A stretch of DNA of 17,145 bases, taken from assembly GCA_027424065.1 (NCBI GenBank), contig DAIBYH010000006.1:1-17145 (forward strand), read 5' to 3'. Numbering within the stretch: the stretch's first letter is position 1; every line of letters starts with the position of its first letter. Source of the stretch: Candidatus Parcubacteria bacterium (lineage in GTDB: Bacteria > Patescibacteriota > Minisyncoccia > UBA6257 > 2-01-FULL-56-20). Under the pieces are notes generated by a model, which saw nothing but the letters and a program-made list of their open reading frames with translations, was not told the DNA's origin and did not search any database. Below, in pieces: positions 1 through 7,388 of the stretch. A program made the position numbers and the translations under genes.

Positions 1-2
1 TT

Positions 3-188
3 AAGAATAATATTACCCCTCCAATTTTTGATTACGATCAAAGTACGAGTTCTATAAAAATCATTGACTCAACATTTTATTTTTTCTTGAGGAATTGCGA
101 CAAAGAAGAGGTTTTGGGTGATTTACCAATTCCATCTGGAATCGAAGGAGCGGCTCCGACCGACCCGCCTCAAACTGACGGTTCTTAA
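3..188 (+). CDS. 3' end of an unrecognised protein (partial, 61 residues visible)
   Basis: An open frame enters from the left edge and ends at TAA 186-188. No start is visible. The residues read like a real protein C-terminus: a beta-rich stretch (PPIFDYD, then SIKIIDSTFYFFLRN), an acidic segment (CDKEEVLGD) and a Pro/Gly/Thr-rich tail ending PPQTDGS. The alternation of a short strand, a turn and an aromatic helix could be the wing and last helix of a winged-helix domain, but that is a guess. I do not recognise the family. Codon use is AT-rich (ATA, TTA, TTT, AAT), unlike the GC-rich genes that follow, so the gene may be a recent arrival or belong to an accessory segment. It converges with the exonuclease at 323-886. 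Confidence 0.55.
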   Translation, partial: KNNITPPIFDYDQSTSSIKIIDSTFYFFLRNCDKEEVLGDLPIPSGIEGAAPTDPPQTDGS

Positions 189-203
189 GAACATTGCAAT
201 TGC
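181..203. other. two short perfect palindromes at the end of the partial gene
   Basis: GTTCTTAAGAAC (181-192) is a 12-bp perfect palindrome overlapping the TAA stop, and GCAATTGC (196-203) is an 8-bp palindrome just after it. They could be a protein-binding site or chance. They lie where composition shifts from AT-rich to GC-rich. Confidence 0.25.
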
Positions 204-261
204 TTGCTAGGAATCGGTTCTAGACCGGGACACACCGCTTTGGATCATATGTTTTTGTTGT

Positions 262-285
262 GCAACGCTCTCGAAAGAGTGCTGC
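262..285. other. hairpin between convergent genes
   Basis: GCAACGCTCT / AGAGTGCTGC can pair over ten positions with one mismatch and one G-T wobble around a CGAA loop, which is UUCG on the minus strand. It lies just downstream of the exonuclease stop on the minus strand. No clear T-tract follows on either strand, so it is at best a weak transcription barrier or RNA 3'-end stabiliser. Confidence 0.3.
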
Positions 286-322
286 AGATTCGGGAATCGG
301 CAGCGAGGAAAAAGAGTTTCCT

Positions 323-886
323 TTATGGCACACGTTTCGCGAATTCCACCTTCACGGGAACATCCGAATCCCGCTGCGGCACCAGGAGAGAATGCTGCGC
401 CAGATAACGGTCATAGAGCTCCTTCGTAAGCCGCACATCGTTGAGACAATACTGCTTCAGTTCTTCCATCTTCCCCTCGCGATAGAGCGCGATCGCCTCA
501 AAGCCGTGCTGTTCCTTTTTTTCACCGAGATTCGCTTCGGCGAGGCGGCTCAGGCTGATGCGGCTTCCGGTCGCAAGCTCGATCTCCTCCAGCAGGTCCA
601 CCCGCTCCTTGCTCCACAGATTTCCGCCGGGCAGATGCAGCCGGTTGAAATAATGATTGAGCACGGGAATGTCGTAGCGATTACTGCTGAATCCGACCAG
701 GCGCCCGGCGCGCGAGAAGAGCTCCGCCACGGCGGGCATGTCCTTCTCTTCAAAAGCATAATACCGGTCTTCCGCATAAGAATAAGCGCAGACAACGGAG
801 ATCTTCAGAGCGCCGAAATTATTCCGGCCGACGCCCGGATCAGTGAAGAAATTCTGCGTCTCAATATCAAAAACAAGGGTGTCCAT
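323..886 (-). CDS. DEDDy 3'-5' exonuclease, RNase H-like fold (YprB/RNase_H_2 type)
   Basis: A 187-residue protein with the three exonuclease motifs of the DnaQ/RNase H-like superfamily. Motif I is FDIET (Asp7, Glu9). Motif II is GFSSNRYDIPVL (Asp72). Motif III is YCLND (Tyr146 and Asp150, the YxxxD signature of the DEDDy group). All four metal ligands are present, so it should be an active two-metal 3'-5' nuclease on single-stranded or frayed DNA or RNA. It resembles the stand-alone predicted exonucleases related to the PolB proofreading domain. No polymerase domain is fused. The start at 886 puts the first beta strand (TLVFDIET) right at the N-terminus, as in relatives. TATTAC lies 7 nt upstream of the ATG and no Shine-Dalgarno is seen. 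The exact substrate is unknown. Confidence 0.85.
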   Translation of the reverse strand: MDTLVFDIETQNFFTDPGVGRNNFGALKISVVCAYSYAEDRYYAFEEKDMPAVAELFSRAGRLVGFSSNRYDIPVLNHYFNRLHLPGGNLWSKERVDLLEEIELATGSRISLSRLAEANLGEKKEQHGFEAIALYREGKMEELKQYCLNDVRLTKELYDRYLAQHSLLVPQRDSDVPVKVEFAKRVP

Positions 887-900
887 GGGGAGAGTAATAC

Positions 901-1022
901 GTTATAGATGTTATACGTGTTGTAAATGTTGTAAGTGCCGGTAGGTGTTGTAAGTGTATATATCATATATAACAATTACAACACCTAGAACATCTGGAGC
1001 ATTTATAACAATTACAACACCT
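901..1022. repeat. spacer packed with degenerate GTTGTAA words in inverted arrangement
   Basis: The left half repeats TGTTGTAA three times (around 919-953) and the right half carries the inverse, TTACAAC, twice. GGTGTTGTAA (944-953) and TTACAACACC (976-985) are perfect 10-bp inverted repeats around an AT-rich core containing TATATATCATATATA. A 19-bp word, TATAACAATTACAACACCT, occurs twice as a direct repeat (968-986 and 1004-1022). The element occupies nearly all the space between the MBL gene and the exonuclease gene. Confidence 0.7.
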
Positions 1023-1045
1023 TCAACGACTATAGCACCGGAAGT

Positions 1046-1903
1046 TCATCTTTCCTTTACCGCCTCCAAACTTCCATCTTCATACGAAACCTCCACGGTT
1101 CCGTTCCGGTCGGTTCGAAAGATCTCCGCGCCGGTCGATGATGCGATCCGCGCAAGGGTCCCCGCGTCCGGCTGGCCATACGTATTCTTGGCGCCGACCT
1201 CGATGACCGCGGCGGCAGGATGGACCGCTGCAAGGAACGCGGCTCCCGATGCATACTTTGAACCATGATGCGCCACCTTCAGGATCGCGGCATGGAGGTC
1301 CGGAATCATCGCCAAAAGCTGCCGCTCAACGGCCGATCCGATATCCGCAGCAAAGAGCGCGCGGAAATGCGGCATCGTGAACATCTCCACTAGGCCGGTA
1401 TCGTTCAGTTCCGCGCTCGAACGGAATATGCCCCCGGGAGAAAGAATGGAGACCGTGTCGTCGCCGCATCGGATCGCATCTCCCGCCGCGAGCGTGATGA
1501 ACGGAATATGCCGCTCCCCGATCTTCGCCTTGAGCTCCGCCCATTCCGCGACGCCCGGATCATCGCGTCCGTTATAGATGAATGCTCCGACATGATAGTG
1601 GTCAAGAACGAAATTGTATCCGTTGAAATGATCGAGCTGCGGATGCGTAATGACGGCAAGATCGATGGATCGCAACGAAGGTGCGGCGTGCGCGAGAGCG
1701 GCAAGCACGGCAGCATCGGGACCGGCGTCCGTCATGATGGTCGCGCCGCCCGGAAGAACCGCGAGCTCGCTGTCGCCCTGGCCGACATTCAGGAAAAAAA
1801 TTTTGGCGGGAAGCGCCGAACCGGCGACGATCCGGAACCAAAAGAAGACGTCCAGAACGCAGACCGCCGCGAGGATGATCGGAAGAAAAAAGCGGAGGGG
1901 CAT
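1046..1903 (-). CDS. ComEC C-terminal metallo-beta-lactamase domain as a separate protein
   Basis: A 285-residue protein with an N-terminal membrane segment (about residues 4-26) followed by a metallo-beta-lactamase fold. The ComEC-type hallmark NVGQGDS is at 39-45, TDAGPD at 58-63, the metal motif THPQLDH at 86-92, an AADIG strand near 185-189, and AHHGS at 211-215. In canonical ComEC these domains are fused to the channel. Here the gene starts 11 nt after the channel gene's stop, so the two halves form one operon, and their summed length (about 766) is close to a full ComEC such as that of Bacillus subtilis. The role inferred is degradation or processing of the non-transported strand during DNA uptake. 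The third position of the metal motif is Gln89 where relatives usually have His or Asp, and the late YGHP motif reads YGQP. Metal binding may therefore be altered. Confidence 0.85.
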   Translation of the reverse strand: MPLRFFLPIILAAVCVLDVFFWFRIVAGSALPAKIFFLNVGQGDSELAVLPGGATIMTDAGPDAAVLAALAHAAPSLRSIDLAVITHPQLDHFNGYNFVLDHYHVGAFIYNGRDDPGVAEWAELKAKIGERHIPFITLAAGDAIRCGDDTVSILSPGGIFRSSAELNDTGLVEMFTMPHFRALFAADIGSAVERQLLAMIPDLHAAILKVAHHGSKYASGAAFLAAVHPAAAVIEVGAKNTYGQPDAGTLARIASSTGAEIFRTDRNGTVEVSYEDGSLEAVKER

Positions 1904-1914
1904 TTTGGGAAAGA

Positions 1915-3360
1915 CTAAGAGGGCGGATTAGCATCTCTTCCGGTCGTGGGCGAGGGACGGTCACGATAGACAAAAAAGAAAAGCATGAGTGCCGAAAAAT
2001 AGAGCAGCCAGGAAGACGCCGAAGAGAAAGAGAACGGCAGCGGCACGGCATGCGCGGCAAAAAAGCGTATCACAAAGAGCGGGTACTGGATGAACGCATC
2101 GGCGGCGCGGACGACAAGAAAAGTGACGGCAGGAAGTGCCGCCGGAACAATGGCAAGCAACGCGCCGAGAACGATCCCCGGAAGGATCGCAGGCGCCATC
2201 AGGATATTCGCCGGAACCGCCGCAAGGGAAAAGAAACCTGAACGTGCGGCGATGGACGGAATGATCGGCAGCAGCGACGCCAAACTGACGGTAACGGCTT
2301 CTTTCCATTCAAAAAATCCCCGTCCGCCACCGAGATGCAGAAAATTGCGGATCGGCGTGGGCAATGAGACCATGCCGGCAACGCTCAGGAATGTCAGTGA
2401 AAATCCCGGGCCCGTGACGGCGGCCGGATCGGCGAACGCAAGCGCTGCCGCAGCAAATGCAAAACCGTTGCGCGGAACATAGGCGGTCCCGGCGTGTCGC
2501 GCAGCAAGCAGCATTGCCGCCGCAAGACCAGCCCGCAGCGCGGCGATGCTCCCGCCCGAGAGGAGCACCATGGCCATTCCGATAACTGCTGCAAGGACGG
2601 AACGGGCGATACGCGGAACCCAATCGCCGAGAAAGAAGTCCAGGCAAACCATGATCATTCCCATTTTGTAACCATAGAGCGAAACAACATAGAGGGTCTC
2701 CGACGCGGACATTTCCTGCCGCAAAGAAGGATCGAGATCGGCCGCTCCACCGAAAAGCATTCCCGCGAGAAGCCCCGCGGCGTCGTTCGGCAGCCACTCA
2801 TTGAACCTTGCCGCGCCCGCCGTCCTGAGCGCGACCGCGGCGCGCATCACGGAAGATCCTCCGCCCCGCGCCGAAATCGCAAAGCTCTTCGGGAAAACGG
2901 CGGGTGGGTCATCCGGACGGAGCGGCGCAGACAGGGTGCTCGTCATCGCGACAAGATCTCCGTAGTGCAGCATGCTGCCGCCGGGAACAAAAACGGAAAT
3001 CTCTCCCGAGAACGGCGGCTGAAGTTCGCCGGAAAACGAAAGATAATTTCCCGCCGCGCGCGGTTCGCTTACGGCAAGAACCCTGAAGGCGGATCTCGCG
3101 GAAGGATAATGTTCTCCGGCCGTACGGATAACAGCGGAGAAATGCGCATAAAAAATGCCGGCGGATACCGCGGCAATGATGCCAAGAATGATACGTGCGC
3201 CCCGGCTGATGCTGCGGCATCCGAGATGGCGCAGCCAAACAACAAGAACAGGGACCCCAAGCAGTGCGGGAATCAGTACACCAAAAGAAAGATCCGCGAT
3301 TGCGACGCCCACAAGAAATCCGACCGCCGCAAGGAACGCAATGTCCCCGATCCGTACCAT
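1915..3360 (-). CDS. comEC: ComEC/Rec2-family competence channel protein (membrane half)
   Basis: A 481-residue polytopic membrane protein. It has N-terminal hydrophobic helices (about 8-45 and 57-75), a soluble beta-rich OB-like region (about 85-170) with VFVPGG and YGDLV, and then the competence domain from about 190 with many hydrophobic helices. The segment GLLAGMLFGG...LDPSLRQ followed by VVSLYGYKMGMI (225-236) matches the place where ComEC proteins carry their conserved xLSGxHxG helix, but the usual SG-H core is replaced by LYGYK. The C-terminal nuclease domain is absent and is encoded by the next gene. The role is passage of single-stranded DNA across the cytoplasmic membrane. The stop is TAG (1915-1917). 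TACTCT lies 6 nt before the ATG. A GGAGG sits only 1 nt before the ATG, too close for a normal ribosome binding site. Confidence 0.85.
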   Translation of the reverse strand: MVRIGDIAFLAAVGFLVGVAIADLSFGVLIPALLGVPVLVVWLRHLGCRSISRGARIILGIIAAVSAGIFYAHFSAVIRTAGEHYPSARSAFRVLAVSEPRAAGNYLSFSGELQPPFSGEISVFVPGGSMLHYGDLVAMTSTLSAPLRPDDPPAVFPKSFAISARGGGSSVMRAAVALRTAGAARFNEWLPNDAAGLLAGMLFGGAADLDPSLRQEMSASETLYVVSLYGYKMGMIMVCLDFFLGDWVPRIARSVLAAVIGMAMVLLSGGSIAALRAGLAAAMLLAARHAGTAYVPRNGFAFAAAALAFADPAAVTGPGFSLTFLSVAGMVSLPTPIRNFLHLGGGRGFFEWKEAVTVSLASLLPIIPSIAARSGFFSLAAVPANILMAPAILPGIVLGALLAIVPAALPAVTFLVVRAADAFIQYPLFVIRFFAAHAVPLPFSFSSASSWLLYFSALMLFFFVYRDRPSPTTGRDANPPS

Positions 3361-3449
3361 GCCTCCAGAGTAGGCCGGAGATGATTAAAGAAAGATTAAA
3401 TCCGCATCAGGAAAAGCCTCTTGGCGAGACGAGTCCGGAGAAATTCACT

Positions 3450-4139
3450 TCACGCGCCAGCGCCATGGCGGCGGCGCCATTCGGCGATCTTCTGATGATC
3501 GCCCGAAAGAAGCACCTTCGGAACGGCCCATCCTTTTTTCTTCGGCCGCGATCCGGCGCGGGCTGCGGCGGGATAAAAGGTCTCGGGACGGCTATAGGTC
3601 GGGAACGATCCGTTTTTTTCCTCGAGCGATTCCTCCTTGCCGAGAAATCCGGGCAGGAAACGGCTCACCGCTTCCATGAGCACCAGAGCCGGCAGCTCGC
3701 CGCCGGAAAGCACATAATCCCCGATCGAAACCTCCTCATCGGCAATATGTTCCGCAACCCGTTCATCCACCCCTTCATAACGGCCGCAGATCAGGATCAG
3801 GTCGTCGTACCGCGATAACCGTCGCGCCATGGCGGCATCGAACTTTTTCCCGCGGGGAGAGAACAGGATCGTGCGGACGCGCCGTTTTTTTGCGCCGCGC
3901 GCGATGCCCTGCTCGATAGAATGCACCGCGGCATGGATCGGTGCGACCTGAAGCACCATGCCCGGACCCCCGCCGAACGGACGGTCGTCCACTTTGCGAT
4001 GCCGCTCCTTCGTGAAGTCCCGGAGGTCGTAGGTTCGCAGGGATACGATCCCCTTTTGGGCGGCGCGCCGGAAAAGCGACTCCCCGAAATAGGAATCGAA
4101 CATGCCCGGGAAAATAGTGATGGCGTGAAACTTCATCAT
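3450..4139 (-). CDS. trmD: tRNA (guanine(37)-N1)-methyltransferase TrmD
   Basis: A 229-residue SPOUT methyltransferase that makes m1G37 in tRNAs from S-adenosylmethionine, preventing +1 frameshifts. All family blocks are visible: AITIFPGMF at the N-terminus, DDRPFGGGPGM, the knot motif LICGRYEGVDERV, SIGDYVLSGGELP with its conserved Asp, YSRPETF, and the C-terminal PKVLLSGDHQKIAEWRR. The length is slightly below the usual 240-250 because little follows the last motif. The start is ambiguous: two adjacent Met codons (4139 and 4136) both fit, and relatives usually begin MKF, favouring 4136. The first ATG overlaps the TGA of the upstream ATPase gene (ATGA), so translation is probably coupled. 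Its usual neighbours rpsP, rimM and rplS are absent. Confidence 0.97.
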   Translation of the reverse strand: MMKFHAITIFPGMFDSYFGESLFRRAAQKGIVSLRTYDLRDFTKERHRKVDDRPFGGGPGMVLQVAPIHAAVHSIEQGIARGAKKRRVRTILFSPRGKKFDAAMARRLSRYDDLILICGRYEGVDERVAEHIADEEVSIGDYVLSGGELPALVLMEAVSRFLPGFLGKEESLEEKNGSFPTYSRPETFYPAAARAGSRPKKKGWAVPKVLLSGDHQKIAEWRRRHGAGA

Positions 4140-6004
4140 GCCGCGTCGGGGTCCGTTTCCTGCTTCTTCTTTACGGCGCGGATCGCTTCACGAAGCGCAT
4201 CAATATTTTTGGAAGTCTCAGGGCCGCCGGATGCCGGAGCGACATCTGGGTCCTTTCGGGAAGATTCCTGTTTCTGCGGCGCCGGCATCTTCGCAAGATC
4301 GGAAAGACTCATGGTCTTCGATCCCTCGGATCCCGGCGCGGAAACCGCGGCCGGTTCAGTGTTCCGGTCCGGCGCGGAGACAGCATCCGTCTGGCCTTGT
4401 TTTTCAAGAGACTCATGGACCGCGCGCCGAAGAGCGCCGATATCCACCGAAGCGCGCTGAGGCTGCTTTTTGGAACCGGCAGCCGGTTCAACGGTCCTTT
4501 GCTGCGGGGTTTTTCCTGAAATCGGCGGCGCAGGGCGAACATGCTCCGAAGCCGCCGGTTCGCGCGCGGGTTCGCGAAGCTCCACGTCGCGAACCTTGAT
4601 ATTTCGGACCGCGGAAGGCCCGGACGCACGCCCCCGGGGCGCCGGCCCCAGCACCTCTGAAAGCCGTTTCTCGTTCTGCCGGTCGGTCCGCTCGGCAGCG
4701 GCGTCCGCGCCGCCCCGCCACTCGCCGGTGATATGCGCCTCCACGGCCGTGCGCGGGGTTCCGTACCGCTCGCGCGAATTCTTTATGATGAGATCGCGAT
4801 AGGTCGCGAGCGGGAGTTTCTGCGGCGGCAGCGTCTCGGCGGAGAACGGACGCGAAGCAACGCCGTCGATCATCAGCTTGATGTACACGTTCGCCTTGGC
4901 AAGATTCACGAGGTCATTCTGCAGGAACTCGGGCATGAATTCCTTTTCCAGGAACTCCGCATCGGCGGCGCCCACGCGGAAGGTGATGATCGTGCCGACA
5001 TTTCCGAACACCGCATCGCGCACCGAGGTGCTCTCCCCGCTCACAAGCTGGCCGATATACTGGTGCGCCAGAACAAGGCTCAGACGGTATTTCCGCGCCT
5101 CGGAAAGGATGTTTGCGAACGACTCCGTGGCGAAATTCTGGAACTCGTCCACGTAAAGGAAGAAATCGCGCCGGTCGCGCTCCGGCGTATCCACGCGCGA
5201 CATCGCGGCAAGCTGGAGGCGCGTGATGATCATGGCGCCGAGGAGCGCGGAATTATCCTCGCCGATCTTCCCCTTGGAGAGATTGCAGATGAAGATCTTC
5301 CCGGTGTCCATGATCTCCCGCATATTGAGCGACGAGTGCGGCTGGCCGAGGATATTCCGGACGAGCGGGTTGGACACGAACTGTCCGACCTTGTTCTGTA
5401 TCGCCGCGAGCGCCTCGGTCTCGAACCGCTGGCTGTATTTTGAAAATTCGTCCTCCCAGAACGCCTTGATGACGGGATCCTTCAGGTTGCTCACGATCTG
5501 CTTGCGGTAGTCCTGGTTGGAGAACATGCGCAGGATGCCGAGCAGGGTCGCGCCGGGATATTCGAGAAGCGCGAGCAGCGTATTGTTCAGGATGTACTGC
5601 ATGCGTGCCGACCACGCGTCCGCCCAGATCTTCTTGAAAACGCCCATGAGGCCCGATGCGACGAGATGGCGATACTCGGTGCCCACCTGCTCCATCGGAT
5701 TGAAGGCGACGGGATATTCCATGTCCGACGGATCGAAATAGATGACATCGTTCAGCCGATCCTCCGGCACGAAGTCAAGCATCTTTTCCGCAAACTCGCC
5801 GTGAGGGTCCACGATGGCGATCCCCTTGCCGGAACGCATGTCCGCAATGGCCATGTTCTCAAGCAGCGTCGTCTTGCCGACGCCCGTCTTTCCGATGACA
5901 TAGATGTGCCGGCGGCGGTCGTCCAGCTTAACGCCGAACTTCTTCTGCTGATTGCGGAAGTTATAGAACCCGAGCGGAGTTATGTTCTGTGATTCGTCCA
6001 TCAT
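4136..6004 (-). CDS. HerA/TraG-like conjugation-type ATPase (DUF87/VirB4-VirD4 superfamily)
   Basis: A 622-residue P-loop ATPase of the FtsK-HerA clade. The Walker A is GKTGVGKT (38-45), followed by the typical strand GIAIVDPHGEF (61-71). The Walker B is FFLYVDEFQNF (281-291, with Asp286-Glu287), and LAHQY (312-316) sits at the sensor position. These are the marks of type IV secretion coupling or VirB4-like motors that pump DNA or protein. The core ends near residue 425. The rest is a low-complexity, charged, Pro/Ala/Arg-rich tail with a helical C-terminus (NIDALREAIRAVKKK), probably disordered and used for docking. No transmembrane helix is present; the membrane anchor is likely the partner gene 16 nt upstream (6021-7310). 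No pilin, relaxase or VirB6/8/9/10-like genes are in view, so a complete secretion system cannot be claimed. Confidence 0.85.
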   Translation of the reverse strand: MMDESQNITPLGFYNFRNQQKKFGVKLDDRRRHIYVIGKTGVGKTTLLENMAIADMRSGKGIAIVDPHGEFAEKMLDFVPEDRLNDVIYFDPSDMEYPVAFNPMEQVGTEYRHLVASGLMGVFKKIWADAWSARMQYILNNTLLALLEYPGATLLGILRMFSNQDYRKQIVSNLKDPVIKAFWEDEFSKYSQRFETEALAAIQNKVGQFVSNPLVRNILGQPHSSLNMREIMDTGKIFICNLSKGKIGEDNSALLGAMIITRLQLAAMSRVDTPERDRRDFFLYVDEFQNFATESFANILSEARKYRLSLVLAHQYIGQLVSGESTSVRDAVFGNVGTIITFRVGAADAEFLEKEFMPEFLQNDLVNLAKANVYIKLMIDGVASRPFSAETLPPQKLPLATYRDLIIKNSRERYGTPRTAVEAHITGEWRGGADAAAERTDRQNEKRLSEVLGPAPRGRASGPSAVRNIKVRDVELREPAREPAASEHVRPAPPISGKTPQQRTVEPAAGSKKQPQRASVDIGALRRAVHESLEKQGQTDAVSAPDRNTEPAAVSAPGSEGSKTMSLSDLAKMPAPQKQESSRKDPDVAPASGGPETSKNIDALREAIRAVKKKQETDPDAA

Positions 6005-6020
6005 GGTCTTGAAAAAAGGA

Positions 6021-7310
6021 TCAATCGTTCACGATCGGAATGCCGGCCGGCGGGCTGCCCTTGCGCGACGAGATCTTTTCGAGCTCGGTCGTGGAAACGG
6101 CGGCGCTCGGGAAGTGGTACAGGGTCGCAAGCTCCTCGATATTCAGCACCGACTTTTTCTTGCTCGGTGAAACATGCCGATAGGATTCATACAGCAGGCG
6201 CTTGCGCCAACGAATGCGGGTCTTCTTGAACATGCCCTTCACCGAGTACGACGCGGTCGTCGTCTCGCCGTCCGGGCGCAGCGAATTGAGGTGCTGGGTG
6301 TTGAACTGCCGGACGAAACCGTGGAGCGCCGGCATCATGCCGGGATCCACGTCTGCCTTCTTCGTGACGTAAAGGAAGCGGGGCGTCGCCTCAAAGGCGA
6401 TCTTCGCGATCTTGGTCGCGATAGCCTCCGATATCTCTTTTTCGCCGGGAGTCATGAGGAACCGCATCGCCTTCGCGGACTCATCCTTCTTCTTCGTCTC
6501 GGTGCCGGGATGCTCGAAAGGCGCGCGCACGACCTCGCCGAGCGTCACGCCGGGACTCATGCCCTTGAGAAAGCCGGTCGGTTTCTTTTCCTTCGCCTCA
6601 ACGCCAAGGATCTGATTCACTTTCTTCTCCCCTTCTTTTTTGAAATCCTCGCCGGTCGGCCGGATCACGAGCTGGTACCAGAGCTGCTGGTCGCCCTCGA
6701 GCTTCGCCATGAGCTCCATGAGCGGCGCAATGGTATCCAGGCGCCGCTCCTCGGTCGGATCTTCGAATGACAGATAGGTGCGGATCGGAAGATAGTTCTC
6801 GTGCCGGAGAACTTCCTCAAACCCGCCGACGTCGATCTCGGGCGTGGGGAGATTTTCGGGGAACGATTCGAGGTAGTCGTCCACTTCTATCACCTCGGCC
6901 TCGGGGTATTGCCCATAGATGGCGATCTCAAGGTTGTGCCGCAATTCCTTCGGGACGCGGACGTAGAAATGGCTTTCGCCGGCGCGGCCGACGATCTCGA
7001 ACGCCATCCAGGGCTCCTCCTTTCCTTTCCAGTATTTATCGAACGGCTTGATGCCGTAAGAGTACGGGGCGTGGGCCGCGGCGAAGATCTGCTCCATCGC
7101 CTTCGGCGTTTTAAGAACGTTCTTCGGGATCTTTATCTCAAGGAGCTTCCAGGTAATGCCGCGCGCGAACCGCACGTGCAGGTAGATGAGCCAGAAATCC
7201 CAGAAAAGAAAAGCGGCGATGAGCGGCAACGCGATCCACCAAACGTAGCTCCATGCAAGGAGCACGCTCTGAAGAAGGCCTTGTCCGATACCCTGCAGCG
7301 TCGCGGTCAT
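6021..7310 (-). CDS. membrane-anchored partner of the conjugation-type ATPase (uncharacterised domain)
   Basis: A 429-residue protein with one or two hydrophobic helices near the N-terminus (about 15-45), then a large soluble alpha/beta region. It includes SHFYVRVPKELR, YPEAEVIEVDDY, LWYQLVIRPTGEDF and a C-terminal segment, ELATLYHFPS. From memory, that last signature also occurs in longer archaeal and bacterial HerA/VirB4-like proteins just before their ATPase domain. I therefore infer that this gene and the downstream ATPase are the two halves of such a motor, split so that this half provides the membrane anchor and the non-ATPase domain. It has no P-loop. It is the first gene of the operon with the ATPase and trmD. 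A TGN-extended -10 box ends 6 nt before its ATG, suggesting a leaderless transcript. The biological cargo is unknown. Confidence 0.65.
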   Translation of the reverse strand: MTATLQGIGQGLLQSVLLAWSYVWWIALPLIAAFLFWDFWLIYLHVRFARGITWKLLEIKIPKNVLKTPKAMEQIFAAAHAPYSYGIKPFDKYWKGKEEPWMAFEIVGRAGESHFYVRVPKELRHNLEIAIYGQYPEAEVIEVDDYLESFPENLPTPEIDVGGFEEVLRHENYLPIRTYLSFEDPTEERRLDTIAPLMELMAKLEGDQQLWYQLVIRPTGEDFKKEGEKKVNQILGVEAKEKKPTGFLKGMSPGVTLGEVVRAPFEHPGTETKKKDESAKAMRFLMTPGEKEISEAIATKIAKIAFEATPRFLYVTKKADVDPGMMPALHGFVRQFNTQHLNSLRPDGETTTASYSVKGMFKKTRIRWRKRLLYESYRHVSPSKKKSVLNIEELATLYHFPSAAVSTTELEKISSRKGSPPAGIPIVND

Positions 7311-7316
7311 AGGATT

Positions 7317-7325
7317 ATTGTAGCA
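7317..7325 (-). promoter_or_regulatory. extended -10 promoter, probably leaderless
   Basis: On the minus strand TGC-TACAAT lies 6 nt before the ATG at 7310, so the expected transcription start falls on or next to the A of ATG. No convincing -35 is present; the TGN extension may replace it. It would drive the partner-ATPase-trmD operon. Confidence 0.55.
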
Positions 7326-7347
7326 CGGATCGGCTTTTGAAATGCCG

Positions 7348-7383
7348 AAAAAAACGTTATCGCAGGCCCTTGGGACCTGCGAT
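7348..7383 (-). terminator. rho-independent terminator of the sigma-r4/HARE-HTH gene
   Basis: ATCGCAGG (7359-7366) pairs with CCTGCGAT (7376-7383), extended by CCC/GGG across a TT loop with one bulged base. On the minus strand the stem is followed by AACG and seven T (7348-7354). It begins 5 nt after the stop codon at 7389 and isolates this gene from the operon starting at 7310. Confidence 0.85.
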
Positions 7384-7388
7384 ACTCG

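Noticed and set aside
189..322. tRNA-like segment (GGTTCTAGACC resembles a T-loop)
   Set aside because: No acceptor stem, anticodon arm or matching D-arm can be paired around it.
901..1022. CRISPR array
   Set aside because: The repeated units are 7-19 bp, degenerate and in both orientations, spacing is irregular, and no cas gene is present.
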